DNA of 64,000 bases from Renibacterium salmoninarum ATCC 33209 (GTDB lineage: Bacteria; Actinomycetota; Actinomycetes; Actinomycetales; Micrococcaceae): NCBI RefSeq assembly GCF_000018885.1, contig NC_010168.1, forward strand, positions 2,108,001 through 2,172,000. Reading direction: 5' to 3'. The first letter of the stretch is position 1, and every line of letters starts with the position of its first letter. The position numbers and the translations under genes are program-made. Positions 8,992-18,499 of the stretch are shown piece after piece. The notes under the pieces were generated by a model, which did not search any database, had not been told where the DNA came from, and saw only the letters and a program-made list of their open reading frames with translations.

Positions 8992-10961
8992 AGCGTGGGA
9001 AATTGGCCGGTATGGGTGATTTGCTCATTGGGTAACGGCCGGGCAAACGGGACCTTGGTGCCCAAAACCTGCGCGACGACGTCGTGCGCTACTTTTTGGG
9101 CGGTCAAGCCGACTCGATCCAAGACTTGGCCACGGCTGCCATGAGCCAGGAACTCCACCGGTAACCCAACTTCATTCAGTGCCGTGTCCACGCCAGCCGC
9201 GCGCATCTCCTGCCTAATCCTGGAGCCAACCCCGCCAGCGCGCACGCCATCTTCAATCACAATGACGATTCGATGCTGGGCCGCAAGCTCAATAATCGAT
9301 TGTGGCACCGGCAACACCCAACGAGGGTCTACAACTGTTGAGGAAATCCCCTGCGCGCCCAGTAAATTCGCCACCTGAAGCGACATTTCGCTCATTGCTC
9401 CGACCGAGACGAGGAGCACGTCATTTTCGGTTGAGCCGGCTGGTCGGCGTGCCAGGATATCAACGCCGTCATCGAGCCGTTCGATGGCTTCCACTTCGGC
9501 ACCGACATTTCCTTTCGAATATCGGAGCACCGTTGGGGCATCAGATATCGCAACGGCTTCGCGTAGTTCTTCGCGCAGCCGAGTGGCATCGCGCGGTGCA
9601 GCCAAGTGCAAGCCGGGAATGATCTGCAACATGGAAAGATCCCACATACCGTGGTGGCTTGGACCGTCGGGACCAGTTACGCCAGCACGGTCCAACACCA
9701 CGGTCACCCCGGCCTTGTGCAAAGCAACATCCATCAGCAATTGGTCAAAGCCACGATTGAGGAAGGTCGCATACATGGCCACCACTGGGTGCAGGCCACC
9801 AAAGGCCATACCAGCAGCCGTGGTCAGCGCATGCTGTTCGGCAATACCCACATCAATCACGCGTTGTGGATGCCGTTCAGCCATCCGGTGCAGACCCACC
9901 GGAATCAACATCGCAGCCGTAATGCCCACGATGTCATCGCGCTCGTCGGCAATTTCGGCAATCTCTTCGGCGAAAACAGAGGTCCAAGACTGCGCTGTGG
10001 AGGGATCGAGCGGCAAGCCAGTTTCTGGATCAATCACGCCAACGGCGTGGAACTGGTCTGCTTCATCAGCCCGAGCCGGCGCATAACCGCGTCCCTTGTC
10101 CGTCATCGCATGCACAATGACTGGGCCGGCATAGTTTTTAGCTGTCTGCATGGCAGATTCGAGCGCTTTTTGATCGTGACCGTCGACCGGTCCGATGTAC
10201 TTCATGCCTAAATCTTCAAACAGACCTTGCGGAGCCCACCAATCTTTCACGCCCTTCTTTGCTGCGTGTAAAGACTTGTACATGAGCTGGCCCAGAAAGC
10301 CGCCGTTTTGCAGTTTGTTCTTGGTCCAATCCAGGTTGCCTTCATAGGCTTTGTGCGTGCGTAACGAATCGATCGCGGGCCGAAGCGATCGGAGATAGTC
10401 TGCTAAGCCGCCAACCGTCGGCGCATAGGAACGGCCATTGTCATTGACCACAATCACTACTCGACGGTCTTTATCCGCTGCGATATTGTTTAGCGCTTCC
10501 CAGGTCATCCCGCCGGTCAGCGCGCCGTCGCCAATGACCGCAACGACGTATCGATCACCCTCGCCGTTGAGTACGCGCGCCCGCGAAATTCCGTCGGCCC
10601 AAGAAAGTGACGACGAAGCGTGCGAACTTTCGACGACGTCGTGCACTGATTCGCCGCGATCGGCATAGCCGGAAAGTCCGCCTTGTTGGCGGAGCGTGGA
10701 AAAGTGCTGCCGACCGGTGACCAGCTTATGTACATAGGACTGGTGCCCAGTGTCGAAAATAATGGAATCACGGGGCGAATCGAAAACTCGATGAATGGCT
10801 AAAGTCAGTTCAACAACGCACAGGTTAGGGCCAAGATGCCCGCCGGTTTGAGCTACATTGCTAATCAGGAAATCACGAATCTCCTGTGCCAGCTGAACTA
10901 ACTGCTCATCGCTGAGTCGGGCGAGATCCGCCGGATGCTGGATTGTCTCCAGAAGTCCCAT
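8988..10961 (-). CDS. dxs: 1-deoxy-D-xylulose-5-phosphate synthase
   Basis: 657 aa, full length for the family. It condenses pyruvate and glyceraldehyde 3-phosphate with thiamine diphosphate, the first step of the MEP isoprenoid pathway in the cytoplasm. Visible motifs are H in [11 protein letters not shown], the ThDP/Mg motif [16 protein letters not shown], the pyrimidine-domain sequence [15 protein letters not shown] with its catalytic Glu, and [15 protein letters not shown]. The C-terminal transketolase domain is present (VEDGVRAGG region reads [13 protein letters not shown]). It is followed by the coupled DUF402 gene and preceded by a large hairpin that isolates it from aconitase. Confidence 0.96.
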   Translation of the reverse strand: MGLLETIQHPADLARLSDEQLVQLAQEIRDFLISNVAQTGGHLGPNLCVVELTLAIHRVFDSPRDSIIFDTGHQSYVHKLVTGRQHFSTLRQQGGLSGYADRGESVHDVVESSHASSSLSWADGISRARVLNGEGDRYVVAVIGDGALTGGMTWEALNNIAADKDRRVVIVVNDNGRSYAPTVGGLADYLRSLRPAIDSLRTHKAYEGNLDWTKNKLQNGGFLGQLMYKSLHAAKKGVKDWWAPQGLFEDLGMKYIGPVDGHDQKALESAMQTAKNYAGPVIVHAMTDKGRGYAPARADEADQFHAVGVIDPETGLPLDPSTAQSWTSVFAEEIAEIADERDDIVGITAAMLIPVGLHRMAERHPQRVIDVGIAEQHALTTAAGMAFGGLHPVVAMYATFLNRGFDQLLMDVALHKAGVTVVLDRAGVTGPDGPSHHGMWDLSMLQIIPGLHLAAPRDATRLREELREAVAISDAPTVLRYSKGNVGAEVEAIERLDDGVDILARRPAGSTENDVLLVSVGAMSEMSLQVANLLGAQGISSTVVDPRWVLPVPQSIIELAAQHRIVIVIEDGVRAGGVGSRIRQEMRAAGVDTALNEVGLPVEFLAHGSRGQVLDRVGLTAQKVAHDVVAQVLGTKVPFARPLPNEQITHTGQFPTL

Positions 10962-11010
10962 CGTTCCTCATTTCGTCAATAATCTAGCTTCGATTGTACC
11001 GCTCCGACGC

Positions 11011-11075
11011 AAAACGCTGCATCACTTTTCGGGTTTATGAGCGTTTCATAAACCCGAAAAGTGATGCAGCGTTTT
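11011..11075 (-). terminator. Very long hairpin between acn and dxs
   Basis: A perfect 30-bp inverted repeat (11011-11040 and 11046-11075) with a 5-nt loop. The arms begin AAAACGCTGCATCACTTTTC, so each strand ends in GCGTTTT. Position fits a bidirectional terminator for acn. The outer arm is shared with another hairpin at 47705-47765, so it may be a dispersed element rather than an ordinary terminator. Confidence 0.8.
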
Positions 11076-11087
11076 GGTGATACGTGA

Positions 11088-13937
11088 CTAGCTCGCGCTG
11101 ATTTGGCGCAATACGTACTGCAAGATGCCGCCATTACGGTAGTAATCGGCTTCACCTGGCGTATCGATGCGTACGACGGCGTCGAAAGACTTCTCCGTGC
11201 CATCAGCCTTAGTCGCGGTGACCTTGAGCGTCTTCGGCGTACGACCCTCATTGAGCTCGGTCAGACCGGTGACCGCAAAGGTCTCGGTGCCATCGAGATC
11301 GAGAGTTGCAGCGTTCTCGCCTTCTGGGTACTGCAGCGGAACAACGCCCATACCGATCAGGTTAGAACGGTGGATGCGCTCGTAGCTTTCAGCGACGACA
11401 GCCTTGACGCCCAGCAACGCAGTGCCCTTGGCTGCCCAGTCACGAGATGAGCCTGAACCGTATTCTTTGCCGGCCAAAACGACCAACTGAGTGCCAGCGG
11501 CAGCGTAGTTCTGCGCGGCATCGTAAATGGTGTTCTGCGGGCCGTTGTCCTGGGTGAAGTCGCGAGTGAAGCCACCTTCGACGCCGGCACCATTGTTCTC
11601 GCCAGCAAGCAGCTGGTTGCGTAAACGAATGTTCGCGAAAGTACCGCGAATCATCACTTGGTGGTTACCACGGCGCGAGCCGTAGGAGTTGAAGTCCTTG
11701 CGGTCAACACCCTTTTCCAAAAGGTACTTTCCAGCAGGGCTATCCGATTTGAACGAACCAGCCGGTGAGATGTGGTCGGTAGTGACCGAATCGCCCAACT
11801 TCGCCAAAACCCGAGCGCCAACAATGTCCTGCACCGGGGTGAGTTCCATCGTCATGCCATCGAAGTACGGGGGCTTCTGCACGTAGGTGGAGTTCGGATC
11901 CCAATCGAAGGTGTTGCCCTCCGGAGTGGGAATGCTCTTCCAGCGATCGTCGCCTTCAAAGACTGAGGCGTAGCTGGAGACGAACATCTCCTTGTCGATG
12001 GAATCATCCATGACCTTCTGCACTTCAACCGGGTCCGGCCAAATGTCGTGCAAGAAGACGTTGTTGCCGGCCTCATCCTGACCTAGCGGATCAGCATCGA
12101 AGTCGAAGTCCATTGATCCGGACAGTGCGTATGCAATGACGAGCGGCGGCGAAGCCAAGTAGTTCATCTTGACGTCCGGGTTGATCCGGCCTTCGAAGTT
12201 TCGGTTACCGGAAAGCACCGCGGTGACGGCCAGGTCTTTGTCCTGAATCGCTGCCGAGATTTCGTCTTCCAACGGACCCGAGTTGCCGATGCAAGTGGCA
12301 CAGCCATAGCCCACGGTGAAGAAGCCCAGCTTCTCCAAGTACGGAATCAGACCCGACTTCTCGTAGTAGTCAGTGACAACCTTGGAGCCGGGCGCAACCG
12401 AAGTCTTAACCCAAGGCTTGGAGACCAAACCTTTGTTGACGGCGTTACGGGCGAGCACTGCGGCTGCCAACATCACCGAAGGGTTAGACGTGTTAGTGCA
12501 GGAAGTGATCGACGCAATGCTTACCGCACCGTGATCCAATTCAAACTCGCGACCATCGGACATTGAGACCTTGGCCGGGTTCGAGCTACGGCCAAACGCA
12601 CCGTTTGCCGCTGAGACCAAGACCTTGCGATCGGAATCTGTCGCATGGTTGTCCGCGTGATTGAAAGACGGCGAATCAGAGGCCGGGAAGCTTTCATCAA
12701 GCGACTCGTCAACACTGCCGTCTTCGATGTCCTCGTGACCCACTGCAACGTAATTATGCAGATCCTTACGGAACTGCTCCTTCGCGTCGGTGAGCTGGAT
12801 CCGATCCTGCGGGCGCTTCGGTCCGGAGATCGAAGGAACCACAGTGGATAGGTCTAGTTCAAGGTACTCCGAGAACTTTGGCTCGTGCTCAGGATCATGC
12901 CAGAGACCCTGTTCCTTGGCGTATGCCTCAACCAAGGCAACATTGTCATCCGGACGGCCAGTCAGCTTCAAGTAGTCGATGGTGACCTGGTCGATAGGGA
13001 AGATCGCCGCCGTCGAGCCGAATTCTGGGCTCATGTTACCGATCGTCGCACGGTTAGCCAACGGCACCGCGGCAACGCCTTCGCCGAAGAACTCGACAAA
13101 CTTGCCCACGACGCCGTGCTTACGCAGCTGCTCGGTGATGGTCAGTACGACGTCGGTCGCGGTCGCGCCCGCCGGAATAGCGCCGGAGAGCTTGAAGCCC
13201 ACGACGCGCGGGATCAGCATGGAAACAGGCTGGCCCAGCATGGCCGCCTCGGCCTCAATGCCACCAACACCCCAACCAAGGACGCCAATTCCATTAATCA
13301 TGGTGGTGTGCGAGTCGGTACCAACTACGGTGTCCGGGTAAGCACGGAGCACGCCGCCAACTTCACGGGTCATCACTGTCCGAGCCAAGTACTCCAGGTT
13401 TACCTGGTGCACAATGCCGGTTCCCGGCGGAACGACCTTGAAGTCATCGAATGCGGTTTGGCCCCAACGCAGGAACTGGTAACGCTCGCCGTTGCGCTGG
13501 TATTCGATCTCCATATTGCGCTCGACGGCGTTCGCATTGCCAAAGACGTCGATCTGTACCGAGTGGTCGATGACCAGTTCAGCAGGCGCCAAGGGGTTCA
13601 CTCGAGTGGGATCGCCACCGAGTTCCTTGACTGCCTCACGCATGGTTGCCAAGTCCACCACACACGGCACGCCGGTGAAGTCCTGCATGATCACCCGAGC
13701 CGGGGTGAACTGAATTTCGGTATCGGGCTGAGCATTGGGATCCCAATTGCCCAGGGCGTGGACATGGTCCGCAGTGATGTTGGCGCCGTCCTCGGTGCGC
13801 AACAGGTTTTCCAACAATACTTTTAAGCTGAACGGAAGATCCTTAGACCCCTCAACGCTGCTCAATCGGAAAATCTCGTATTCGGTCCCGGCGACATTAA
13901 GTACGCCTTTGGATCCGAAGCTGTCCAGATTACTCAC
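11088..13937 (-). CDS. acn: Aconitate hydratase (AcnA type)
   Basis: 949 aa, the length of the large AcnA/IRP-type enzymes. It interconverts citrate and isocitrate in the TCA cycle using a 4Fe-4S cluster. Cluster cysteines are visible in [11 protein letters not shown] and [14 protein letters not shown]. Other active-site motifs are [20 protein letters not shown] near residue 200 and the swivel-domain [14 protein letters not shown] near residue 790. An acidic spacer with the unusual repeat [14 protein letters not shown] lies near residue 410. A likely DtxR-type iron box lies 53-71 nt upstream of the start. A 30-bp hairpin follows. Confidence 0.96.
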   Translation of the reverse strand: MSNLDSFGSKGVLNVAGTEYEIFRLSSVEGSKDLPFSLKVLLENLLRTEDGANITADHVHALGNWDPNAQPDTEIQFTPARVIMQDFTGVPCVVDLATMREAVKELGGDPTRVNPLAPAELVIDHSVQIDVFGNANAVERNMEIEYQRNGERYQFLRWGQTAFDDFKVVPPGTGIVHQVNLEYLARTVMTREVGGVLRAYPDTVVGTDSHTTMINGIGVLGWGVGGIEAEAAMLGQPVSMLIPRVVGFKLSGAIPAGATATDVVLTITEQLRKHGVVGKFVEFFGEGVAAVPLANRATIGNMSPEFGSTAAIFPIDQVTIDYLKLTGRPDDNVALVEAYAKEQGLWHDPEHEPKFSEYLELDLSTVVPSISGPKRPQDRIQLTDAKEQFRKDLHNYVAVGHEDIEDGSVDESLDESFPASDSPSFNHADNHATDSDRKVLVSAANGAFGRSSNPAKVSMSDGREFELDHGAVSIASITSCTNTSNPSVMLAAAVLARNAVNKGLVSKPWVKTSVAPGSKVVTDYYEKSGLIPYLEKLGFFTVGYGCATCIGNSGPLEDEISAAIQDKDLAVTAVLSGNRNFEGRINPDVKMNYLASPPLVIAYALSGSMDFDFDADPLGQDEAGNNVFLHDIWPDPVEVQKVMDDSIDKEMFVSSYASVFEGDDRWKSIPTPEGNTFDWDPNSTYVQKPPYFDGMTMELTPVQDIVGARVLAKLGDSVTTDHISPAGSFKSDSPAGKYLLEKGVDRKDFNSYGSRRGNHQVMIRGTFANIRLRNQLLAGENNGAGVEGGFTRDFTQDNGPQNTIYDAAQNYAAAGTQLVVLAGKEYGSGSSRDWAAKGTALLGVKAVVAESYERIHRSNLIGMGVVPLQYPEGENAATLDLDGTETFAVTGLTELNEGRTPKTLKVTATKADGTEKSFDAVVRIDTPGEADYYRNGGILQYVLRQISAS

Positions 13938-13989
13938 TACAGGACTCCTCTCACCTCAGCATTTATCTTTGTCTCGCGGGAGTCAGGTC

Positions 13990-14008
13990 GCTAGTAAGGC
14001 TCACCTAA
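13990..14008 (-). promoter_or_regulatory. Candidate DtxR/IdeR-type iron box upstream of acn
   Basis: On the plus strand the 19-mer GCTAGTAAGGCTCACCTAA ends in AGGCTCACCTAA, a perfect match to the right part of the actinobacterial iron-box consensus TTAGGTTAGGCTCACCTAA. Overall 14 of 19 positions agree by my count. It lies 53-71 nt before the acn start, a normal operator distance. The left half is poor, so binding is a prediction only. Confidence 0.4.
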
Positions 14009-14032
14009 ATGAGCCCTACTACGTTTATAGAG

Positions 14033-16564
14033 TCACTCCCGTTCGGAGACGGCACCGCGGCGTTTGAGTATCCGGTAGAGGATTTCGATCGCCACACAGC
14101 CTAGAAATACTACTCCTATAGTAACCGCCAGCACGGATCCGCTTGGCGCCGCGAGTTCGAAGAAACTACGGGAGAACGGCACGATGAATACCAAGATCAG
14201 CAGCACTAAGATGCCAATCACTACCATGGCCCGCCAGCGGTCAAATGGCCGGGCAAGCACGGCAAGCACCCATAGCGATAGCAATAAGATCGTCATGGTT
14301 GACGCCGTTTGGCTGTCTTTAAGTTGATCTGCAGCATTCAAGGTGAGGTCTGGATAGGCTCGCGCGAAGCTGTATACGCCAACAATGCAGAGCGCGATGA
14401 CCGCGCCAACCGGTACTGAGAAGGAAAGTACTCTACGTAAAAATCCGGGTTGGTAGCGGCGCTTATTTGGCAACAGGGCCAAGAAGAATGCCGGAATACC
14501 AATGGTCAAGGCGCTCGTGATGGACAGCTGGCGTGGGATGAAGGGATATTGCCAGAGCAGCACGCCAATCACCAAGGAAATGATGATTGCTTGAGCAGTT
14601 TTGGTCAGGAAGAGGTTGGCCACCCGCTCGACGTTCGCAATAACTCGGCGCCCTTCAGCAACGACGCCGGGCATCCGAGAGAATTGACCGTCCAGAAGCA
14701 CCAATCGCGATACTGCCTTAGTCGCAGCGGCACCGGAACCCATCGCAATGCCAATATCGGCATTTTTCAGGGCGAGCGCATCGTTGACGCCATCGCCGGT
14801 CATGGCCACGACGTGGCCACGCTTTTGCAAAGCCAGCACAATAGATTTCTTCTGTTCTGGAGTCACTCGGCCCAAGACTTGCTCTTTTTCCAGAACAGTG
14901 CCTAGCTCGTCGAGATCCTCGGGAAGATTGCGTGCATCGTAGCCTTGGCCAACATTCTGGAAGCCGACTTCGCGCGCGACCGCGGCCACCGTACGCGGGT
15001 TGTCACCTGAGATTACCCGTAGATCTACGCCTTGTTCGCGGAAGTAAGCAAGCGTTTCAGCGGCGTCCGGCCGGACTTTTTCTCGGAAAGTGAGAATTGA
15101 CACAGGTACCAAATCAGCTGGTAACACGTCCGTTTCGACTACGTTTTCTGCGCGAGCTAGGACCAGGGCGCGTAGACCTTGCTCGGCTAGCTCCCCTGCT
15201 CGTTCTAGTGCCTCGCGATGCGCTTCTACATCGGCTGAAAGCACCATCTCGGGGGCGCCAAAAACCCAGCCTCCAGTGGGAGCATCACTCGCATCGCCGT
15301 CGTTCGTCAAGGAAACCGAGCTCCACTTCCGTGCGCTGTTGAAAGGGACGTTCGCGGCGGCCTTCGACTTCGGCAACTGCGAGTATTTTGCAGCCAAACA
15401 AGCTGCCGTGGCGTTCGCATTTTCATCGGCGCCGATCCAGGCAAGTACTTGGTCCCAGCCCACCGTTTCCTTGAGCTCTTGATCGGCGTCGAAAACAATC
15501 TCGCCCTCAGTCAAGGTTCCGGTCTTATCGAGGCATACCATATCGACGCGAGCAAGGCCTTCAACTGCGGGGAGTTCCTGGACGAGCACTTGTCGTCTGG
15601 CCAATGTCACCGCGGCCAGGCCGAAGGAAATGCTAGTCAAAAGCACCAGGCCTTCTGGAATCATCGCCACGATTGCCGCAACGGCAGAGACCACGGCGTC
15701 CTTCCACGCTCCGGACTCCAGTGCGTGTTCCCAGCCGCCCTTAGCCTGCATCTGACCGTTGATCACGATGAGGATGATCGGGATGAGCGCCCAAGTAATG
15801 TAGAGGACGATCTTGTTGATCGAGTTCCGAATCTCCGAGTTGACCATGGAGAAGCGTTTCGCTTCGGCAGTGAGTTTCGAGGCAAATGATTCGCGGCCAA
15901 CCCGACTTACGCGGGCGGTTCCGGAGCCTGCAACGACAGCCGAGCCGGAAAGCACCTCGTCGCCAACCGCTTTGTCGATCGGATCCGATTCACCGGTGAG
16001 CAGCGATTCGTCAACTTCCAGACCTTCGACTTTGAGCACGACGGCATCTGCAGGTATCTGGTCCCCTGCTCGGAGCACCAAAACATCGTCGTAGACCACG
16101 GATTCAACTTGGATGTCTTGGACCGTCCCGGAACGAAGTGTTCGGGCTTTGGGTGCATTCAAGACAGCTAATTTGTCCAAGGTTCGTTTGGCGCGGTATT
16201 CCTGCACGACGCCGATCGCGGCATTTGCGATCACGATGAAGCCGAAGAGCGCGTCCCGCCAGTTGCCCACAATCAGAATGATGATGAGGCAGACGCCCAA
16301 GACGATATTGAACAGCGTGAGGAGATTAGATCGAAGGATCTGACCAATAGTTCGGCTGGAGTCGTTCGGAACCGCGTTGTCCAGGCCGAGAGCCGCGCGT
16401 TCTGAAACTTGCTTTTCGTCCAGGCCAGAACTAGCAAGTTTCGCGTCGTCCACCGCGGCGAGCTGCGTCTTTGCGCTGATAAGCGCCTCAAGATGCGCTT
16501 GCTGCTTGGCGTCAGCATGGCTGGTTTTAGTCGGGCTGGGCTTTATGCGGGTTGCGCTGCTCAT
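14033..16564 (-). CDS. Cation-transporting P-type ATPase, CtpE-like
   Basis: About 843 aa from ATG 16564, preferred because GGTGA precedes it; a GTG at 16576 adds four residues. The order is actuator with LLTGESDPID (about 195), a membrane pair with the ion-site motif IPEGLVLLTS (about 310), the phosphorylation motif CLDKTGTLTEGE (about 350), the hinge MTGDGVNDALALKNADIG (about 595), and six C-terminal membrane segments. The PEGL motif and length resemble mycobacterial CtpE, a calcium transporter, so Ca2+ is the best guess for substrate; other cations cannot be excluded. Located in the cytoplasmic membrane. Three copies of a 10-bp repeat lie upstream at 16636. Confidence 0.88.
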   Translation of the reverse strand: MSSATRIKPSPTKTSHADAKQQAHLEALISAKTQLAAVDDAKLASSGLDEKQVSERAALGLDNAVPNDSSRTIGQILRSNLLTLFNIVLGVCLIIILIVGNWRDALFGFIVIANAAIGVVQEYRAKRTLDKLAVLNAPKARTLRSGTVQDIQVESVVYDDVLVLRAGDQIPADAVVLKVEGLEVDESLLTGESDPIDKAVGDEVLSGSAVVAGSGTARVSRVGRESFASKLTAEAKRFSMVNSEIRNSINKIVLYITWALIPIILIVINGQMQAKGGWEHALESGAWKDAVVSAVAAIVAMIPEGLVLLTSISFGLAAVTLARRQVLVQELPAVEGLARVDMVCLDKTGTLTEGEIVFDADQELKETVGWDQVLAWIGADENANATAACLAAKYSQLPKSKAAANVPFNSARKWSSVSLTNDGDASDAPTGGWVFGAPEMVLSADVEAHREALERAGELAEQGLRALVLARAENVVETDVLPADLVPVSILTFREKVRPDAAETLAYFREQGVDLRVISGDNPRTVAAVAREVGFQNVGQGYDARNLPEDLDELGTVLEKEQVLGRVTPEQKKSIVLALQKRGHVVAMTGDGVNDALALKNADIGIAMGSGAAATKAVSRLVLLDGQFSRMPGVVAEGRRVIANVERVANLFLTKTAQAIIISLVIGVLLWQYPFIPRQLSITSALTIGIPAFFLALLPNKRRYQPGFLRRVLSFSVPVGAVIALCIVGVYSFARAYPDLTLNAADQLKDSQTASTMTILLLSLWVLAVLARPFDRWRAMVVIGILVLLILVFIVPFSRSFFELAAPSGSVLAVTIGVVFLGCVAIEILYRILKRRGAVSERE

Positions 16565-16635
16565 AGTGTTCACCACTCTATGGGGTTAGTTGCACCCTTG
16601 AAATCACCCTTGAGTATGAATCATTGACGAAAACG

Positions 16636-16665
16636 AGCACCCATTAGCACCCATTAGCACCCATT
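16636..16665. repeat. Three tandem copies of AGCACCCATT
   Basis: Perfect 10-bp unit repeated three times, 72-101 nt upstream of the P-type ATPase start. It lies about where a promoter or operator would be, with one helical turn per unit, so it could place a regulator on one face of the DNA. It could equally be a simple slippage repeat. Confidence 0.85.
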
Positions 16666-16761
16666 ATTATTTGCATCACCTCGATCCGTGGATAGTTATC
16701 GTCAAGCTTTGGATTCAAGCTGGCATTTCGCAAAAATCGATCCAACCAATTGCCGCCAGGG

Positions 16762-16932
16762 TTAGCTGACGAAAAGCTCAAGCTCGTCGGCGTCGAAATA
16801 GTTTTGCGTGACGTCCGTGATTCGCACGAGGTACTTCCCTCGTTTTTCGTCGAGGTGAACTACGGTACCAACATTCCCAGTCATCGTTTTGCCGGTAATT
16901 TTTACGGTCTGACCAATCTTGAAATTGTCCAT
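16762..16932 (-). CDS. Small KOW/SH3-like protein
   Basis: 56 aa from an ATG at 16932 (MDNFKIGQTVKITGK). The pattern of an opening FKIGQTVKI, GNVGTVVHLDEKRGKYLVRI and a final acidic/aromatic stretch YFDADELELF looks like a single small beta barrel of the KOW or SH3 kind. An upstream in-frame start would add 11 residues that do not fit. Function unknown; such domains often bind RNA or protein. It stands alone between the ATPase promoter region and the divergent DUF222 gene. Confidence 0.55.
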   Translation of the reverse strand: MDNFKIGQTVKITGKTMTGNVGTVVHLDEKRGKYLVRITDVTQNYFDADELELFVS

Positions 16933-17098
16933 CAAACAAGCATATAAGCGCGGACTTTTGAGCAATCGCTACCCCCTACCTCGGTTCGTTTGATTCTTGC
17001 ACGTTCCCAAGTCACTTCATGCCTAGTTTTTACAAATTAGTATATTATTTCTAATTCATTCTCTTATTATCGTCTTTAGCTTCGATTAGTGTTGATAT

Positions 17099-18457
17099 AT
17101 GGAGGCCGCCTCGACCGTGACAACCCGCCTAGAGCGTGCTCAGTCGCTGTTGACTGAGGCGTTGGCTGAGTTCGCCTGCCATGCTGCGTCGCTGACCTCG
17201 CAGGACTTGCTCCTAGCCAGCGATTTCATCGAGAAGATCTCGCGACAAATTGACCATAGTCAGATCATCGCCGCATCAGCATTTGAATCTATTGGGCTGC
17301 CAGAAGGTAGCGCTCAGTTTCGGGATGTCGCAGGGTTTTTACAGGCTCGACTAAGGATCACCCGCTCTGAAGCGCGACGACGATTAGAGCTCGGTAACAA
17401 AGTCCTCGCAAGCAAGAGTTTGATCGGAGCTGAGATTCCGGCGCGGTATCCCCTATTAGGCGCCCTGTCCAGCCAGGGCGCGGTCTGTAAGTTGGGACTC
17501 AAGATTGCGGTAGATGCCCTGGATGAAGCTACCTCGATCGTTTCACGGCACAGAAATTCACCAGAGCTACTTTCTCAGATGGAAGAAAGTCTGGCCCAGG
17601 GTCTGACGCAGCATCATCCTGATTTCGTCAAGCAGCTTTGCAAACGCTGGTCAACGCTTGTGGATCAGGACGGCCAAGCACCAAGCCCGTCCGAACTTAG
17701 ACAACGGCAAGGCCTATTTCGGCGAGGCGAGTATCGCGGTCTTACTCACTTCGAGCTATGGGCGGATCAGCTGCAACCCGAAACTCTTCTAACCGTCATC
17801 AATGCCGGAACGAATCCGCGCAAGCAGACCAGCGATTCATCTCATGCTGAGGACCGAAGCCGGCCACAGCAGCAGCTGGACTCGGTTATCAGTGCACTGG
17901 GTTCAGCTCTCACCGCTGAGGTTCTCCCCGGAACCGGTGGGCACCGTCCACAAGTACACGTGACTGTTGATTACCGGCAGCTACTCGCAGAAATCCACGA
18001 GTCCGAGAATGAATCTGCAGTCCAGCAAAGATCTACCGCCCAATTCACTGGACCGATCGGCGCGCATAACATCCGAACGATTGCTTGCGATGCTGAACTC
18101 ATTCCAGTAGTTCTTGGCGATACGGGCGAGATCCTCGACGTCGGACGTCGGAAACGTTTTTTCAGCCGATCACAACGCGCTGCTTTGGTTGCTCGTGACC
18201 AAGGTTGTGCTTTCCCGAGCTGTTCGATCCCGTCGAGTTGGTGCGAAGCGCACCATATTCGTTGGTGGCAACATGGCGGCGAAACTTCGACCTCTAACGG
18301 AGTGCTGCTTTGCTCGCACCACCATCACCTGATCCATCAAGGGAAATGGAGCATTGAGAATCGAACAGGTAGACCAGAATTCAGACCGCCACCATGGATA
18401 GATCCGCGCCGTACATTGATTCGGAATTCGTACCATCAGATTCCGGCTGCCGCGTAG
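17099..18457 (+). CDS. DUF222 and HNH endonuclease domain protein
   Basis: 452 aa. Residues about 30-330 are the helical DUF222 region typical of a family expanded in actinobacteria. The C-terminal HNH domain (about 365-425) has C in CAFPSC, the histidines of CEAHHIRWW, N in STSNGVLLC and HHHHLIHQGKW. A nuclease role is implied by the domain but the biological role is not known. The start is uncertain: ATG 17099 is used, and GTG 17117 has GGAGG before it at a long spacing. The 70 nt upstream are strikingly AT-rich compared with the rest of the window. A CTTAGGG repeat begins directly after the stop codon. Confidence 0.82.
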   Translation: MEAASTVTTRLERAQSLLTEALAEFACHAASLTSQDLLLASDFIEKISRQIDHSQIIAASAFESIGLPEGSAQFRDVAGFLQARLRITRSEARRRLELGNKVLASKSLIGAEIPARYPLLGALSSQGAVCKLGLKIAVDALDEATSIVSRHRNSPELLSQMEESLAQGLTQHHPDFVKQLCKRWSTLVDQDGQAPSPSELRQRQGLFRRGEYRGLTHFELWADQLQPETLLTVINAGTNPRKQTSDSSHAEDRSRPQQQLDSVISALGSALTAEVLPGTGGHRPQVHVTVDYRQLLAEIHESENESAVQQRSTAQFTGPIGAHNIRTIACDAELIPVVLGDTGEILDVGRRKRFFSRSQRAALVARDQGCAFPSCSIPSSWCEAHHIRWWQHGGETSTSNGVLLCSHHHHLIHQGKWSIENRTGRPEFRPPPWIDPRRTLIRNSYHQIPAAA

Positions 18458-18499
18458 CTTAGGGCTTAGGGCTTAGGGCTTAGGGCTTAGGGCTTAGGG
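18458..18499. repeat. Six tandem copies of CTTAGGG
   Basis: Six perfect 7-bp units fill the gap between the convergent DUF222/HNH gene and the RNA methyltransferase gene. The stop codon of the methyltransferase (TAA on the minus strand, 18487-18489) and its last codons RPKP lie inside the repeat. Read on the minus strand, CCCTAAG contains TAA and the unit is 7 nt long, so any frame meets a stop within three units. Confidence 0.97.

Noticed and set aside
12885..13826. A 313-aa open frame antisense to aconitase
   Set aside because: It lies wholly within the well-supported acn gene on the other strand, has no recognisable protein motifs, and reflects codon bias.
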